Source of the DNA: Campylobacteraceae bacterium
GTDB lineage: Bacteria > Campylobacterota > Campylobacteria > Campylobacterales > Sulfurospirillaceae
Direction of reading: 5' to 3'
NCBI GenBank assembly: GCA_027050775.1
Contig: JALUBH010000045.1
Span: forward strand, 1-45,447
Length of the DNA stretch: 45,447 nucleotides
Position 1 is the stretch's first letter, and every line of letters begins with the position of its first letter. The translations under genes were made by a program, and so were the position numbers. A model generated the notes under the pieces. The model was not told the origin of the DNA, did not search any database, and saw nothing but the letters and a program-made list of their open reading frames with translations. Shown in pieces: positions 1-7,022 of this stretch.

Positions 1-261
1 GGTAGGGCTACTGATAATATAGCAATAGAGAGATTGTGGAGAAGTGTGAAATGTGAAAGGATATATCTCAATGAGTATAATTCAATTAAAGAACTAAAAC
101 AAGATTTATCAAACTATTTTCACTTTTACAACTATTATAGATTTCATCAAACACTTGAATATAAAAGACCAATGGAGGTGTATGACAAAGAAAAATATTT
201 AAAGAACATTAAACAAAATAAAACAGTTGTAAGTCATCAAATGTCACAAAAGGTAGCATAA
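1..261 (+). CDS. IS3-family transposase OrfB, C-terminal end (5' end outside window)
   Basis: The frame is open from base 1, so only the last 86 codons are in the window. It begins with the C-terminal part of an IS3-type DDE integrase core: the pattern D-N-x-A-x-E-R-L-W followed by S-V-K-x-E holds the third catalytic acid (Glu), and the Y-N-x-x-R-x-H-Q-x-L block followed by R-P is the usual end of OrfB. The family catalyses cut-out/paste-in transposition through a circular intermediate. A terminal-repeat-like sequence lies about 30 bases after the stop, as expected for the right end of such an element. The left end, OrfA and the first two catalytic acids are outside the window, so intactness cannot be judged. 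Confidence 0.9.
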   Translation, partial: GRATDNIAIERLWRSVKCERIYLNEYNSIKELKQDLSNYFHFYNYYRFHQTLEYKRPMEVYDKEKYLKNIKQNKTVVSHQMSQKVA

Positions 262-290
262 TAGCAATGGAATTAAAAAAATTTAAAAGT

Positions 291-310
291 TGTCTTGACT
301 TTTGGGGTGG
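291..310 (+). repeat. Probable right terminal inverted repeat of the IS3-family element
   Basis: The sequence TGTCTTGACTTTTGGGGTGG lies just downstream of the transposase stop. It resembles the inner-to-outer half of many IS3-family right ends (…AAGTC…/…CCACCCC… read on the other strand). The exact outer base and any target duplication cannot be fixed because the left end is not in the window. The sequence beyond it changes abruptly to the coiled-coil coding region of a different gene. Confidence 0.55.
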
Positions 311-2172
311 AAAAAATTGGGGATTTAAAAAATAAAATTGAAGGTTTAGAAAAATCAAAAAATAAACAAAAAGAAAAAATATCACAAGAAAGAGAAAAAT
401 TAGAAAAAAAGGCTTGGGCATTAAAAAAGAAATATGAAGTAGATTTTAAACCTGCTTTTACTGGCTATATGGGAAGTGCAAAAGCATTTTTTGATAAATG
501 TATTACTGAACAAAAAAACACTTCTGACTTACTTAATGAAAAAAAAATTATTGAGAAAAGTAAAAAGGTTTTTAGTGATGATTTAAAATTCTATGATCCT
601 ATAAATGAATTTACATTTGATGATTTGAAAAAATATGAAAATTCTGAAATTTTAAAGACAAAGATTGTAGGTAAAGAAGATATTGAAATTGGTAAACTGA
701 TTAAAAAACTTAATAATAGCGATTGGGTAAAAGACGGTGTTGATTACCTGCAACAAACTGAAAATATTTGTCCTTTTTGCCAACAATCAATTAGTAAAGA
801 TTTACATGCACAAATCGAGTCGTTTTTTGATGAAACTTACGAAAACAAAAAGCAAGAACTAAATGATTTTATTCATAATTATAAAACATATGTTGATGGC
901 TTACTTTCAAATCTACAATTATTGATTAGCAGAGATATTCCTATTCTTGACTTTAAAGAGCTAAAAAACAAAATAGCAAAACTAAAAAACACTTATCAAA
1001 ATAATTTAAGTAAATTAGAAAAAAAGCAGAAAACACCGAGTACTCCTGTTGAAATAGAAAGTTTAGAATCAGTATTATCTGAAATTTCAGAAATCATTAA
1101 AATATTAAAAAAAGAGGTTGAGGATAATAATAGTACTTATAAAAATATAAAAACCGAAAGAACTTTATTAAAATCCAAAATTTGGCGATTTATTGTAAAT
1201 GAATTAGACATTGACTTAAAAACATTTAACAAAATAAAAACAAATGCAGAAAAGGCAATTGAAAGAATTGGAGAAACATTAAAAACAACCAAAGTTGAAA
1301 AAAGCAAACTTGAAAAAGAAGTTGAAGAAAAAGAATCAAAAGTTACAAGTGTAAAACCAACTGTAAATGAAATCAATAAAATTTTAAAGCTGTTTGGTTT
1401 TACAAACTTTATGCTTGATGAAGCTGATAAAAAAGGGTTTTATAAAGTTGTCAGAGAAGATGGAAGTGAAGTAAAAGAAACTTTAAGTGAGGGAGAATCT
1501 ACTTTTTTAACATTTTTGTATTTTTGTCATATGCTACGAGGAAGCACAAATGACACAGGTATTGGTAAAGATAAAATTGTAGTTATTGATGACCCTATTT
1601 CGAGTTTAGATAGCAATGTTTTATTTATCGTCAGTAATTTAACAAAAGAACTTGTACAAGATATGCGAAATGGAAATAATGGAATCAAACAAATTTTTAT
1701 ACTTACACATAATGTCTATTTCTTTAGAGAAGTTACTTTTAGAGGCAACGGGAATAATAAATGGAAAGAAGAAGCATATTGGATTGTTAGAAAGCTAAAC
1801 AATATAACACAAATAACAGAATATGATAATAATCCAATCAAAACCACTTATGAATTATTATGGCGTGAATTAGATGATATTGAAAAAATAAATTCGGCAA
1901 CGATTTTCAATACTTTACGAAGAATATTAGAATATTATTTTAATATTCTAGGTGGTCTTGATTATGAAGATGCAATAAGTAAATTTGAAGGAGAAGAGCA
2001 AATAATTTGCAAATCCCTGATTTCTTGGGTAAACGACGGTTCACATTTTATCAATGATGATTTGGTAGTAGATGCAGAACCTGAGAATGTAGAGAAGTAT
2101 TTGAAAGTATTTGAATTAATTTTTGATAAAATGGGACATAAAAGTCATTATAAAATGATGATGAATATATAA
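295..2172 (+). pseudogene. RloC/PrrC-like AAA_13 ATPase, 5' end removed by IS insertion
   Basis: The open frame starts with a TTG that lies inside the IS terminal repeat, so its first few residues are IS-encoded. The rest is an AAA_13-type ABC ATPase seen in RloC/PrrC anticodon nucleases and related phage-defence proteins. Visible parts: coiled coil, a zinc-hook-like C-P-F-C (about residues 159-162), a second coiled coil, an ABC signature LSEGE (about 397), a Walker B ending V-V-I-D-D-P (about 428-433) with D-loop S-S-L-D, and the switch His in LTHN. Near the C-terminus R542-x3-E546 and H584 (in N-D-G-S-H) could be an Arg-Glu-His nuclease triad like that of PrrC. No Walker A P-loop is present; the family carries it in the missing N-terminal 100 or so residues. 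I infer the gene was split by the IS and is inactive. Nuclease specificity is inferred, not seen. Confidence 0.75.
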
Positions 2173-2175
2173 AAT

Positions 2176-2436
2176 GTACAACAAATCATTGGAGAGAAAT
2201 ATTTGACCCTATCGGCTCAAATATTTCTCAACTCAGCCGTTGTTCGTGCCCGCTACGCGGGCCCGAACAACGGTCGCGCTGAGCACACTATAAAGTGTGC
2301 CACCTGCTTTTTGATTCGTTCTACGCTTCGCTACGAACAACAAAAAGCAGGAGTCACACCCTCAAGCTTATTTCCAGGAAACCCTGCGGGATTTCCTGAA
2401 ACTAAACTTAAGGGGTGCTCAGCGCGACCGTTAGAT
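2176..2436 (+). other. attC-like integron recombination site, copy 1 (unusually long)
   Basis: This is a 261-bp GC-rich block between two AT-rich genes. It starts with GTACAAC (a weak R''-like site) and ends with GTTAGAT (2430-2436), a perfect GTTRRRY integron core site. Inside are nested perfect inverted repeats: a 13-bp stem (2194-2206 with 2217-2229), GTTGTTCG…CGAACAAC with an inner GCCCGC/GCGGGC, and GGTCGCGCTGAGCAC pairing with GTGCTCAGCGCGACC immediately before the core site. A second copy lies at 3252. The 13-bp stems of the two copies differ in sequence but both pair perfectly, as expected of sites selected for folded single-strand structure. It is longer than the usual 57-141 bp attC, and no integrase gene is in the window. 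A different kind of structured repeat remains possible. Confidence 0.6.
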
Positions 2437-2453
2437 ACATAAGGAGATAGAAA

Positions 2454-2735
2454 ATGGGTTTAATATCAAAAAGTGATTTGCAATATGACTACAGTTGGAC
2501 AGCAATAGATGGAGATAATCCAAAAGTAACAGGTCAACCTGACAGTACACTATTTAATAGAAATGAAGGGTATGAAGTTTTATATCTTATTAACAAACTA
2601 GCCGAATTATGGAATTTGAAACAAAAAGCATCTTGTTTAAAAATAGAAAGAATGATCAAGAAACATTTACCATCAGATGTTAGAAGTCAAATAAATGTAA
2701 AAAAATGGCTTGCCGATAATTGGAAGAATTATTAG
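2454..2735 (+). CDS. Hypothetical 93-residue cassette protein
   Basis: I do not recognise a named domain. The protein is small, soluble and slightly basic, with no signal peptide or membrane segment, and aromatic-rich (several Trp and Tyr), ending in a W-L-x-x-N-W-K-N-Y tail. The start is 17 bases after the integron-type core site at 2430-2436 and has an AAGGAG ribosome site, the compact layout typical of the first gene in an integron cassette. A DUF2321-type gene follows 29 bases later on the same strand, so the two are probably co-transcribed. Function unknown. Confidence 0.7.
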   Translation: MGLISKSDLQYDYSWTAIDGDNPKVTGQPDSTLFNRNEGYEVLYLINKLAELWNLKQKASCLKIERMIKKHLPSDVRSQINVKKWLADNWKNY

Positions 2736-2764
2736 AATCAAACGAATATTGAAAGGATAAAAGA

Positions 2765-3250
2765 ATGGGATATTATGATGTTGCACAAGTTTGTTTAAAT
2801 GGTCATGTAATAAATGATAATTATATAAGTAGCCCAGAATTCAATCAAAAGTTTTGTGATAAATGTGGAGCTGAAACCATAACAGATTGTCCAAAATGCA
2901 AAACTCCTATCCGAGGTGATTATCATGTTGATGGTGTAGTAGCAATAGGACATCAATATACACCACCATCATACTGTTATAACTGTGGAAATGCTTTTCC
3001 ATGGTTACAAACAGCACTAGAGAGTGCACAGGAATTATTAGATATTGATGAATCAATCAATGATTCTGATAAAGCACTCCTTATTAATTCGATGAAAGAA
3101 ATTTCAAAAGATACTCCAAAAACGGAAGTTAATGCATTGAAAATTAAGAAGATTGCAAAGAAACTAGGTTCCGATACTTATGATGCATTTATTAAAATCG
3201 CTGTTGATGTCGGAACAGAAATAGCAAAAAAATCATTGTTAGGTAGTTGA
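2765..3250 (+). CDS. DUF2321-family zinc-ribbon protein
   Basis: A 161-residue soluble protein. The N-terminal 80 residues match what I know of DUF2321: it opens with a D-x-A-Q-V-C-L-N-G-H motif, then has paired cysteines C-D-K-C, C-P-K-C and C-Y-N-C that should bind one or two zinc ions, with the block G-x-Y-H-V-x-G-V between. The C-terminal half is helical and charged with no motif I recognise. Members of this family are common in accessory DNA and have no established function. It is the second gene of the putative cassette; its stop (3250) lies one base before the R''-like site ATCTAAC (3252-3258), as in integron cassettes. Confidence 0.75.
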   Translation: MGYYDVAQVCLNGHVINDNYISSPEFNQKFCDKCGAETITDCPKCKTPIRGDYHVDGVVAIGHQYTPPSYCYNCGNAFPWLQTALESAQELLDIDESINDSDKALLINSMKEISKDTPKTEVNALKIKKIAKKLGSDTYDAFIKIAVDVGTEIAKKSLLGS

Positions 3251-3251
3251 T

Positions 3252-3488
3252 ATCTAACAAAGCAGAGGAGCCAATAAATTACCCTGCAGGCAATTTATTG
3301 GCTCACTTCAATCGTTGTTCGTGCCCGCTACGCGGGCCCGAACAACGGTCGCGCTGAGCACACTACGTGTGCCACCTGCTTTTTGATTCGTTCTGCGCTC
3401 CGCTACGAACAACAAAACTAGCGAATAGCGGTTTGCGATAGCAAAAGTTTCTATGAAAAAGCAGGAGTCACACCTTTCTCTTATTTAG
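3252..3488 (+). other. attC-like integron site, copy 2 (3' end truncated)
   Basis: It begins with ATCTAAC (3252-3258), which fits the RYYYAAC core and is the exact reverse complement of GTTAGAT at 2430-2436. That is the relation expected between the R'' end and the start of one circularised cassette. A 13-bp perfect stem follows (3268-3280 with 3292-3304), then a block starting at 3313 that is identical to copy 1 for about 50 bp. After the motif CTTATTT, similarity to copy 1 stops, and the pairing arm GTGCTCAGCGCGACC with its core site is absent. A GTTAAGT at 3489-3495 fits GTTRRRY but is not homologous to the end of copy 1 and may be chance. This 237-bp stretch is therefore best read as the truncated last attC of the array. 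Confidence 0.55.
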
Positions 3489-3599
3489 GTTAAGTTATTG
3501 TTTTTTATGGCTTGTCAAAGCTTCTTGGGCAAGTGGGATACTCTATCAAGATATTATTTAAATGTTGATACATCAATTTGTCGTAAATAATATATGGAG

Positions 3600-3627
3600 A
3601 GTTTTGAGGGTCAAGTTTTGAGGGTCA
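3600..3627 (+). repeat. Perfect 14-bp tandem duplication
   Basis: AGTTTTGAGGGTCA is present twice head to tail directly upstream of the PIN-domain remnant. It lies in the gene-free stretch 3496-3607, in which I see no other structure. It may mark a recombination or slippage scar. Confidence 0.6.
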
Positions 3628-3847
3628 GAGGTTTACTTTTAATGATGCAGATATATTAATGATACTAGACGAGATGGGTATAGAGGTTTTGGACTTTGAT
3701 GCAAATAGTGCTTTGCTTTTAGGCTCTTTACCTTTTTATCATCGTGATCCATTTGATAGAATGATCATATCTCAGGCTATTACTAGGAAATACAAGATTA
3801 TTAGTGTAGATAAAAAATTTAAATTATATGATTGCGAATTATTGTAA
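3608..3847 (+). pseudogene. C-terminal remnant of a PIN-domain (VapC-like) toxin
   Basis: The frame is open from 3608; the first ATG is at 3659. The last 65 or so residues match the end of PIN-domain ribonuclease toxins: a short helix, then L-P-x-x-H-R-D-P-F-D-R-M-I-I-x-Q-A holding the third and fourth acidic residues of the active site, then I-I-S-V-D-K-x-F. The N-terminal half with the first catalytic Asp, and any antitoxin gene, are missing. A full PIN toxin is about 125-140 residues. I call it a non-functional relic in a degraded accessory region. Confidence 0.7.
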
Positions 3848-3902
3848 AGAATAAGCAAAAAGGAGACAGACTGCTTTATGTATTGTGCTTATAAAGTAGC
3901 TG

Positions 3903-4172
3903 TCACCTTTTAGTTGTCCTTACGATATCATCAACCCCTTGAAAAAATATGCAAATATCAACATTAAGAACTTTAGCTATCTTGGCTAAATGCTCTATGT
4001 TGAAGTGTTTTTTGTTTATAAGATTTTCTGCCATAGATATAGTTCCTACAGCTTTATGTCCTATAGATAGAGATAAAGAGAGCTGAGAGATATCTTTTTC
4101 TTTTCTTATTTGCTTTACATTTTTGCCAATTTGTTTATAAATATTCTCTACTTGTTCATCATTTAAAGACAT
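3903..4172 (-). CDS. Cro/CI (XRE)-type helix-turn-helix regulator
   Basis: An 89-residue single-domain DNA-binding protein. The helix-turn-helix occupies about residues 15-75: I-R-K-E-K-x-I-S-Q-L-S-L-S, then T-I-S-M-A-E-N, then I-E-H-L-A-K-I-A-K-V-L-N-V, the standard XRE pattern. There is no extra effector domain. Its upstream region carries repeated CTATAGTTA half-sites, suggesting autoregulation and possibly control of the divergent lipoprotein gene at 4327. A phage- or toxin-antitoxin-type role is possible, but no partner gene overlaps it. Confidence 0.85.
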   Translation of the reverse strand: MSLNDEQVENIYKQIGKNVKQIRKEKDISQLSLSLSIGHKAVGTISMAENLINKKHFNIEHLAKIAKVLNVDICIFFQGVDDIVRTTKR

Positions 4173-4181
4173 AAAATATAC

Positions 4182-4243
4182 CTATAGTTAAGTTAACCAT
4201 AAGTATATTTTAGTAATAATCATTTATCAACTAACTATAGTTA
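4182..4243. promoter_or_regulatory. Candidate operator sites between the XRE gene and the lipoprotein gene
   Basis: CTATAGTTA occurs twice in the same orientation, at 4182-4190 and 4235-4243; the second is inside the perfect palindrome AACTATAGTT (4233-4242). The first is followed by the palindromic GTTAAC. Repeated dyads in the divergent region beside an XRE gene are typical of its operators. This is inference from position and symmetry only. Confidence 0.3.
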
Positions 4244-4326
4244 TGCATTGGTGATTTTTATTGCATTAAAAAAGTAGAATATTACCTTTTTTTGGTAAAA
4301 TTTGGCACAAAGGAGAGGAAAATTTA

Positions 4327-5349
4327 ATGAAAAAGATTATAATTATTTCATTGTATATTGCCATATTTGGTATTTTTGCTGGTTGTGCTCAGTATCAACT
4401 TGATCTAAAACCGGATAAGGTCAATCATAAAGCAATTATAAAATTTGGCAATAATTGTCAATATGTTGTTAATAATTTAACCCATAATACAAAAAATGTG
4501 AAGACATTAATGAGTCCTACTATAACAAAAATATCACAAAATTTTATTTCAGATGATATTTGTCATAATATAAATTTTAGAACTTCTAAGATTGATGGAG
4601 GATATTATTTTTTAACATCAGCATCGGATGATGTTTTTTCATCCTATCATGGTTGCACAACAATCGCATCAATAAGCGGAGTAAATTATATTTTGTGTAA
4701 AGATGCGAAGGTAATAACCTATTCAAGCTCTAAAGATATTGGATATGATGAGAAAAAATTTTTAGCTGTACGCAATACACAATGTTTTTATAATATCTTA
4801 AATACATTACAAAAGTGTAGTAGTAAAAAAAATACTATTGCTTCAAATAAAGAACCAATAATATTATACAACAAAGATGCAAAAACATTAAGAATAGGAG
4901 ATACGATATATTATAGTAATTTTTCTACATCAAATAAGATTAAAAAGACAAACAATACTGGCATGCGTAAACAAACATTTTATGTTGTAAATTATAATAA
5001 AAGCGATACCTGTGGATCTTTTTACTATGATGTTTTGACTGCTGACAATGGTAATTATATTAAATTATCCATGAGAGATCGTATTATCAATGATTACGAT
5101 AATAATTGTAAAATAGAGAAAAATAATAATAAGATATCTTTTTTAGAATGCAAAAGAAAAACTATGGTGACTACTACAGAAGTTAAATCAGGCAAAATTA
5201 TATCGATATCAAAAAAATATTTTTCTAAGAGTAATGAAAAAGATTATGCTATAACCAGATCAATTTTAGATAAAAATGGAAAATATATTACAGAAATTGC
5301 AATTTGGCCATCTGAAAAATGTTATGAAAAAATAAAAAAGAAACTGTAA
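4327..5349 (+). CDS. Putative lipoprotein of unknown function
   Basis: A 340-residue protein starting with a lipoprotein signal: M-K-K, a hydrophobic stretch, then the lipobox F-A-G-C with the lipidated Cys at about residue 19. The mature part is rich in Asn, Lys, Ile and Cys with no domain I recognise. Eight or more cysteines in the mature part suggest disulphides in an exported protein. Base composition is notably AT-rich compared with the housekeeping genes, pointing to acquired DNA. A good AGGAGAGG ribosome site precedes the ATG. It stands alone between the XRE gene and toxin/transposase remnants. Confidence 0.7.
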   Translation: MKKIIIISLYIAIFGIFAGCAQYQLDLKPDKVNHKAIIKFGNNCQYVVNNLTHNTKNVKTLMSPTITKISQNFISDDICHNINFRTSKIDGGYYFLTSASDDVFSSYHGCTTIASISGVNYILCKDAKVITYSSSKDIGYDEKKFLAVRNTQCFYNILNTLQKCSSKKNTIASNKEPIILYNKDAKTLRIGDTIYYSNFSTSNKIKKTNNTGMRKQTFYVVNYNKSDTCGSFYYDVLTADNGNYIKLSMRDRIINDYDNNCKIEKNNNKISFLECKRKTMVTTTEVKSGKIISISKKYFSKSNEKDYAITRSILDKNGKYITEIAIWPSEKCYEKIKKKL

Positions 5350-5366
5350 GTAGATGGGGTTTAGGT

Positions 5367-5462
5367 TTGACTTTTGATTCTTTTTATAAAAATAAACTTT
5401 TAAAAAAGCAAAGATATATAAGTTTTGAAGATGTAATATTGGCACTAGAGAGTGACGAATGA
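5367..5462 (+). pseudogene. Possible BrnT-like toxin fragment
   Basis: A 31-codon open stretch ends in Q-R-Y-I-S-F-E-D-V-I-L-A-L-E-S-D-E before a stop. This resembles the N-terminal part of BrnT-type ribonuclease toxins, where a conserved S-F-E-D-V-x-x-A-I block follows an N-K-x-x-L-K-x-x-R segment. The rest of the domain is missing. The match is short and could be chance, but the neighbourhood is full of broken toxin and transposase genes. Confidence 0.3.
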
Positions 5463-5550
5463 TTAAAATAATAACTAAGCAAGAGAATTTTAATAATCAA
5501 GCCATCTCCTGCGCTAACAAGCTCTTAAAATTACTTTTAAGGCTTTCAAA

Positions 5551-5793
5551 ATGTATTCTATCGGATTAGATATCTCTAAGTCAAATATAGCTGTTTATAT
5601 TCCAAAAGGTAAGTTGGATATTGAAATCGAAAATAGCATAAAATCATTAAAATCTCTCTATGTTAAACTTAAAGAAAATGGCAAACATACCACAGTAGCT
5701 CAAATAGCAGTTATGGGAAAACTTGTAATTATCGCTCACTCTTTGTTTAAAAGGGGTGAATTATATGATGAAAATAGGTATTTGAGCTATTGA
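5551..5793 (+). pseudogene. IS110-family transposase with an internal deletion
   Basis: The first 45 or so residues match the start of IS110-type DEDD transposases (M-Y-S-I-G-L-D-I-S-K-S-N, including the first catalytic Asp). The last 35 match the very end of the same family (V-A-Q-I-A-V-M-G-K-L-V-I-I-A-H-x-L-F-K-x-G, then Y-D-E). A normal IS110 transposase is about 300-400 residues, so about 250 have been removed from the middle while the frame stayed open. The product lacks the other acidic residues and the catalytic Ser region and should be inactive. Confidence 0.7.
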
Positions 5794-5926
5794 TTTATGA
5801 GTGTGACTTTACAGTTTTTAGCTTAATTTTTGAAAATAGTAGAATTATTTATGACTTTCCTTAGTTTTTAATAGGGGTTTAAGGTGGCAACTGACCCCCT
5901 TTAATGTAGAATTAGGAGTAAATAGA

Positions 5927-6235
5927 ATGATAGAACCAAAAAAATGTAAAGATATGAATGATATAAGATGTGCAATAGATAAGATAGATGCTAATATTGT
6001 GAAACTGATTTCAAAGAGATCAAGATATGTGCATGAAGCATCAAAATTCAAAAAAAATGAGACAGCCGTAAAAGATTCGAGTAGAGTAGCCAAAGTTATT
6101 GAATCTAAAAAGGAGTTAGCGATTCAACATCGAATATCTCCAAAATTGATTGGAGATATTTATAAAATGATGATAGACTTTTTTATAAAAGAAGAGTTAA
6201 AAAAGTGGAGTAAACAACAAAATAAAGCACTCTAG
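5927..6235 (+). CDS. Chorismate mutase, AroQ type (PchB-like)
   Basis: A 102-residue all-helical protein. It contains the AroQ signature: D-I-R-x-x-I-D-x-I-D-x-x-I-V-x-L-I-x-x-R near residues 11-31 (the first Arg binds chorismate), Y-V-x-x-A-x-x-F-K with the active-site Lys, R-V-x-x-V-I in the middle and a closing M-I-D-F-F-I-K-E-E-L. Enzymes of this fold convert chorismate to prephenate, or in PchB cleave isochorismate to salicylate and pyruvate. The sequence resembles PchB and stand-alone mutases, and no salicylate genes are near, so I favour chorismate mutase. The start has a TTAGGAG ribosome site. It faces the suf operon convergently, with only 17 bases between the stops. Confidence 0.8.
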   Translation: MIEPKKCKDMNDIRCAIDKIDANIVKLISKRSRYVHEASKFKKNETAVKDSSRVAKVIESKKELAIQHRISPKLIGDIYKMMIDFFIKEELKKWSKQQNKAL

Positions 6236-6252
6236 AAATTATCCAAATAATG

Positions 6253-6606
6253 TTACAGCATCCCCATTTGGAGCTTTGCTTCATCGCTCATTTTGTTTGG
6301 GTCCCAAGGAGGATCAAAAACAAGATCAACTTCGAGGGATTTTATAGAACTATCCTCTATGCGGTTTGGGATGGTTTTGACCAGATCGACTATCACCTCA
6401 GACATGGAGCAAGTAGCGGAAGTAAGAGTCATTTTGACTTTGCATGTGTTTAGTTTACTCACCTCATCTTTTTCGCATTTTACATCATAAATAAGTCCCA
6501 AATTGTATATATCAACAGGGATTTCAGGGTCGTATATCTTTTGCAACTCTTCTATAATTTGCTCTTCGCTCTGTTTTGGGGTTACAGTTCTAGGGTCTTT
6601 GCTCAT
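6253..6606 (-). CDS. sufT: SufT-type MIP18/DUF59 iron-sulfur assembly protein
   Basis: A 117-residue protein made of a single MIP18 (DUF59) domain: I-I-E-E-L-x-K-I-Y-D-P-E-I-P-V-D-I-Y-N-L-G-L-I-Y-D near residues 17-42, then M-T-L-T-S-A-T-C-S-M-S with the conserved Cys, and V-D-L-V-F-D-P-P-W-D-P near the end. In known systems this family helps mature Fe-S proteins. It is the last gene of the suf operon; its ATG overlaps the sufE stop by 4 bases, implying coupled translation. Confidence 0.88.
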   Translation of the reverse strand: MSKDPRTVTPKQSEEQIIEELQKIYDPEIPVDIYNLGLIYDVKCEKDEVSKLNTCKVKMTLTSATCSMSEVIVDLVKTIPNRIEDSSIKSLEVDLVFDPPWDPNKMSDEAKLQMGML

Positions 6607-7022
6607 CTGTTTTCCTTACATCTCTTCGCATAGTCATAGACCTTGTTTAAAAAAGCTTCCAAACTTTTTTGTCTGACAGGAGAAAGTAACTCGACTATTC
6701 CTAGTTGATTCAATTCATTAGGATTGAAATTTAAGATTTCATCAGGTGTATTTTCACTAAATATATCCAAAAACAATCCAAGCATCCCTTTTGCCATCTC
6801 AGAAGTGCCTTCACCTTTTAGTATGAGTTGTCCATTTTTGCACTCATAAGTAAGCCATGCCGCAGATGCACAACCAACTACAAAAGTATCGTCATTTTTT
6901 TGATCTTGCGGTAAAGTAGTATGCTTTTTTCCCAAGTCGAAGATATACTCAAGTTTTTCATTTGGCGTTTCAAAAAGATCAAAATCTTCTTTATATTGTT
7001 CTATCTTTTCTTTTAGTGTCAT
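6603..7022 (-). CDS. sufE: SufE sulfur-acceptor protein
   Basis: 139 residues, normal length for SufE. The sulfur-accepting Cys sits in F-V-V-G-C-A-S-A-A-W-L (about residue 51), the standard SufE loop, and the C-terminal G-L-x-x-L-L-S-P-x-R-x-x-S block is present. SufE takes persulfide sulfur from a cysteine desulfurase and passes it to SufBCD. The ATG overlaps the sufD stop by 4 bases. No desulfurase gene (sufS) is in this operon, so the partner must be encoded elsewhere. Confidence 0.92.
   Translation of the reverse strand: MTLKEKIEQYKEDFDLFETPNEKLEYIFDLGKKHTTLPQDQKNDDTFVVGCASAAWLTYECKNGQLILKGEGTSEMAKGMLGLFLDIFSENTPDEILNFNPNELNQLGIVELLSPVRQKSLEAFLNKVYDYAKRCKENR

Noticed and set aside
2203-2442. 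A 79-codon plus-strand open frame
   Set aside because: It runs entirely through the nested inverted repeats of the attC-like site, has no ribosome site and encodes a protein unlike its AT-rich neighbours.
3489-3495. GTTAAGT as the true end of the second attC-like site
   Set aside because: It fits GTTRRRY but is not homologous to the end of copy 1 and does not pair with the 3252-3258 core; kept only as a note.
5459-5569. 36-codon frame starting M-I-K-I-I-T-K
   Set aside because: No ribosome site, no recognisable similarity, and it overlaps both the BrnT-like fragment and the IS110 remnant.
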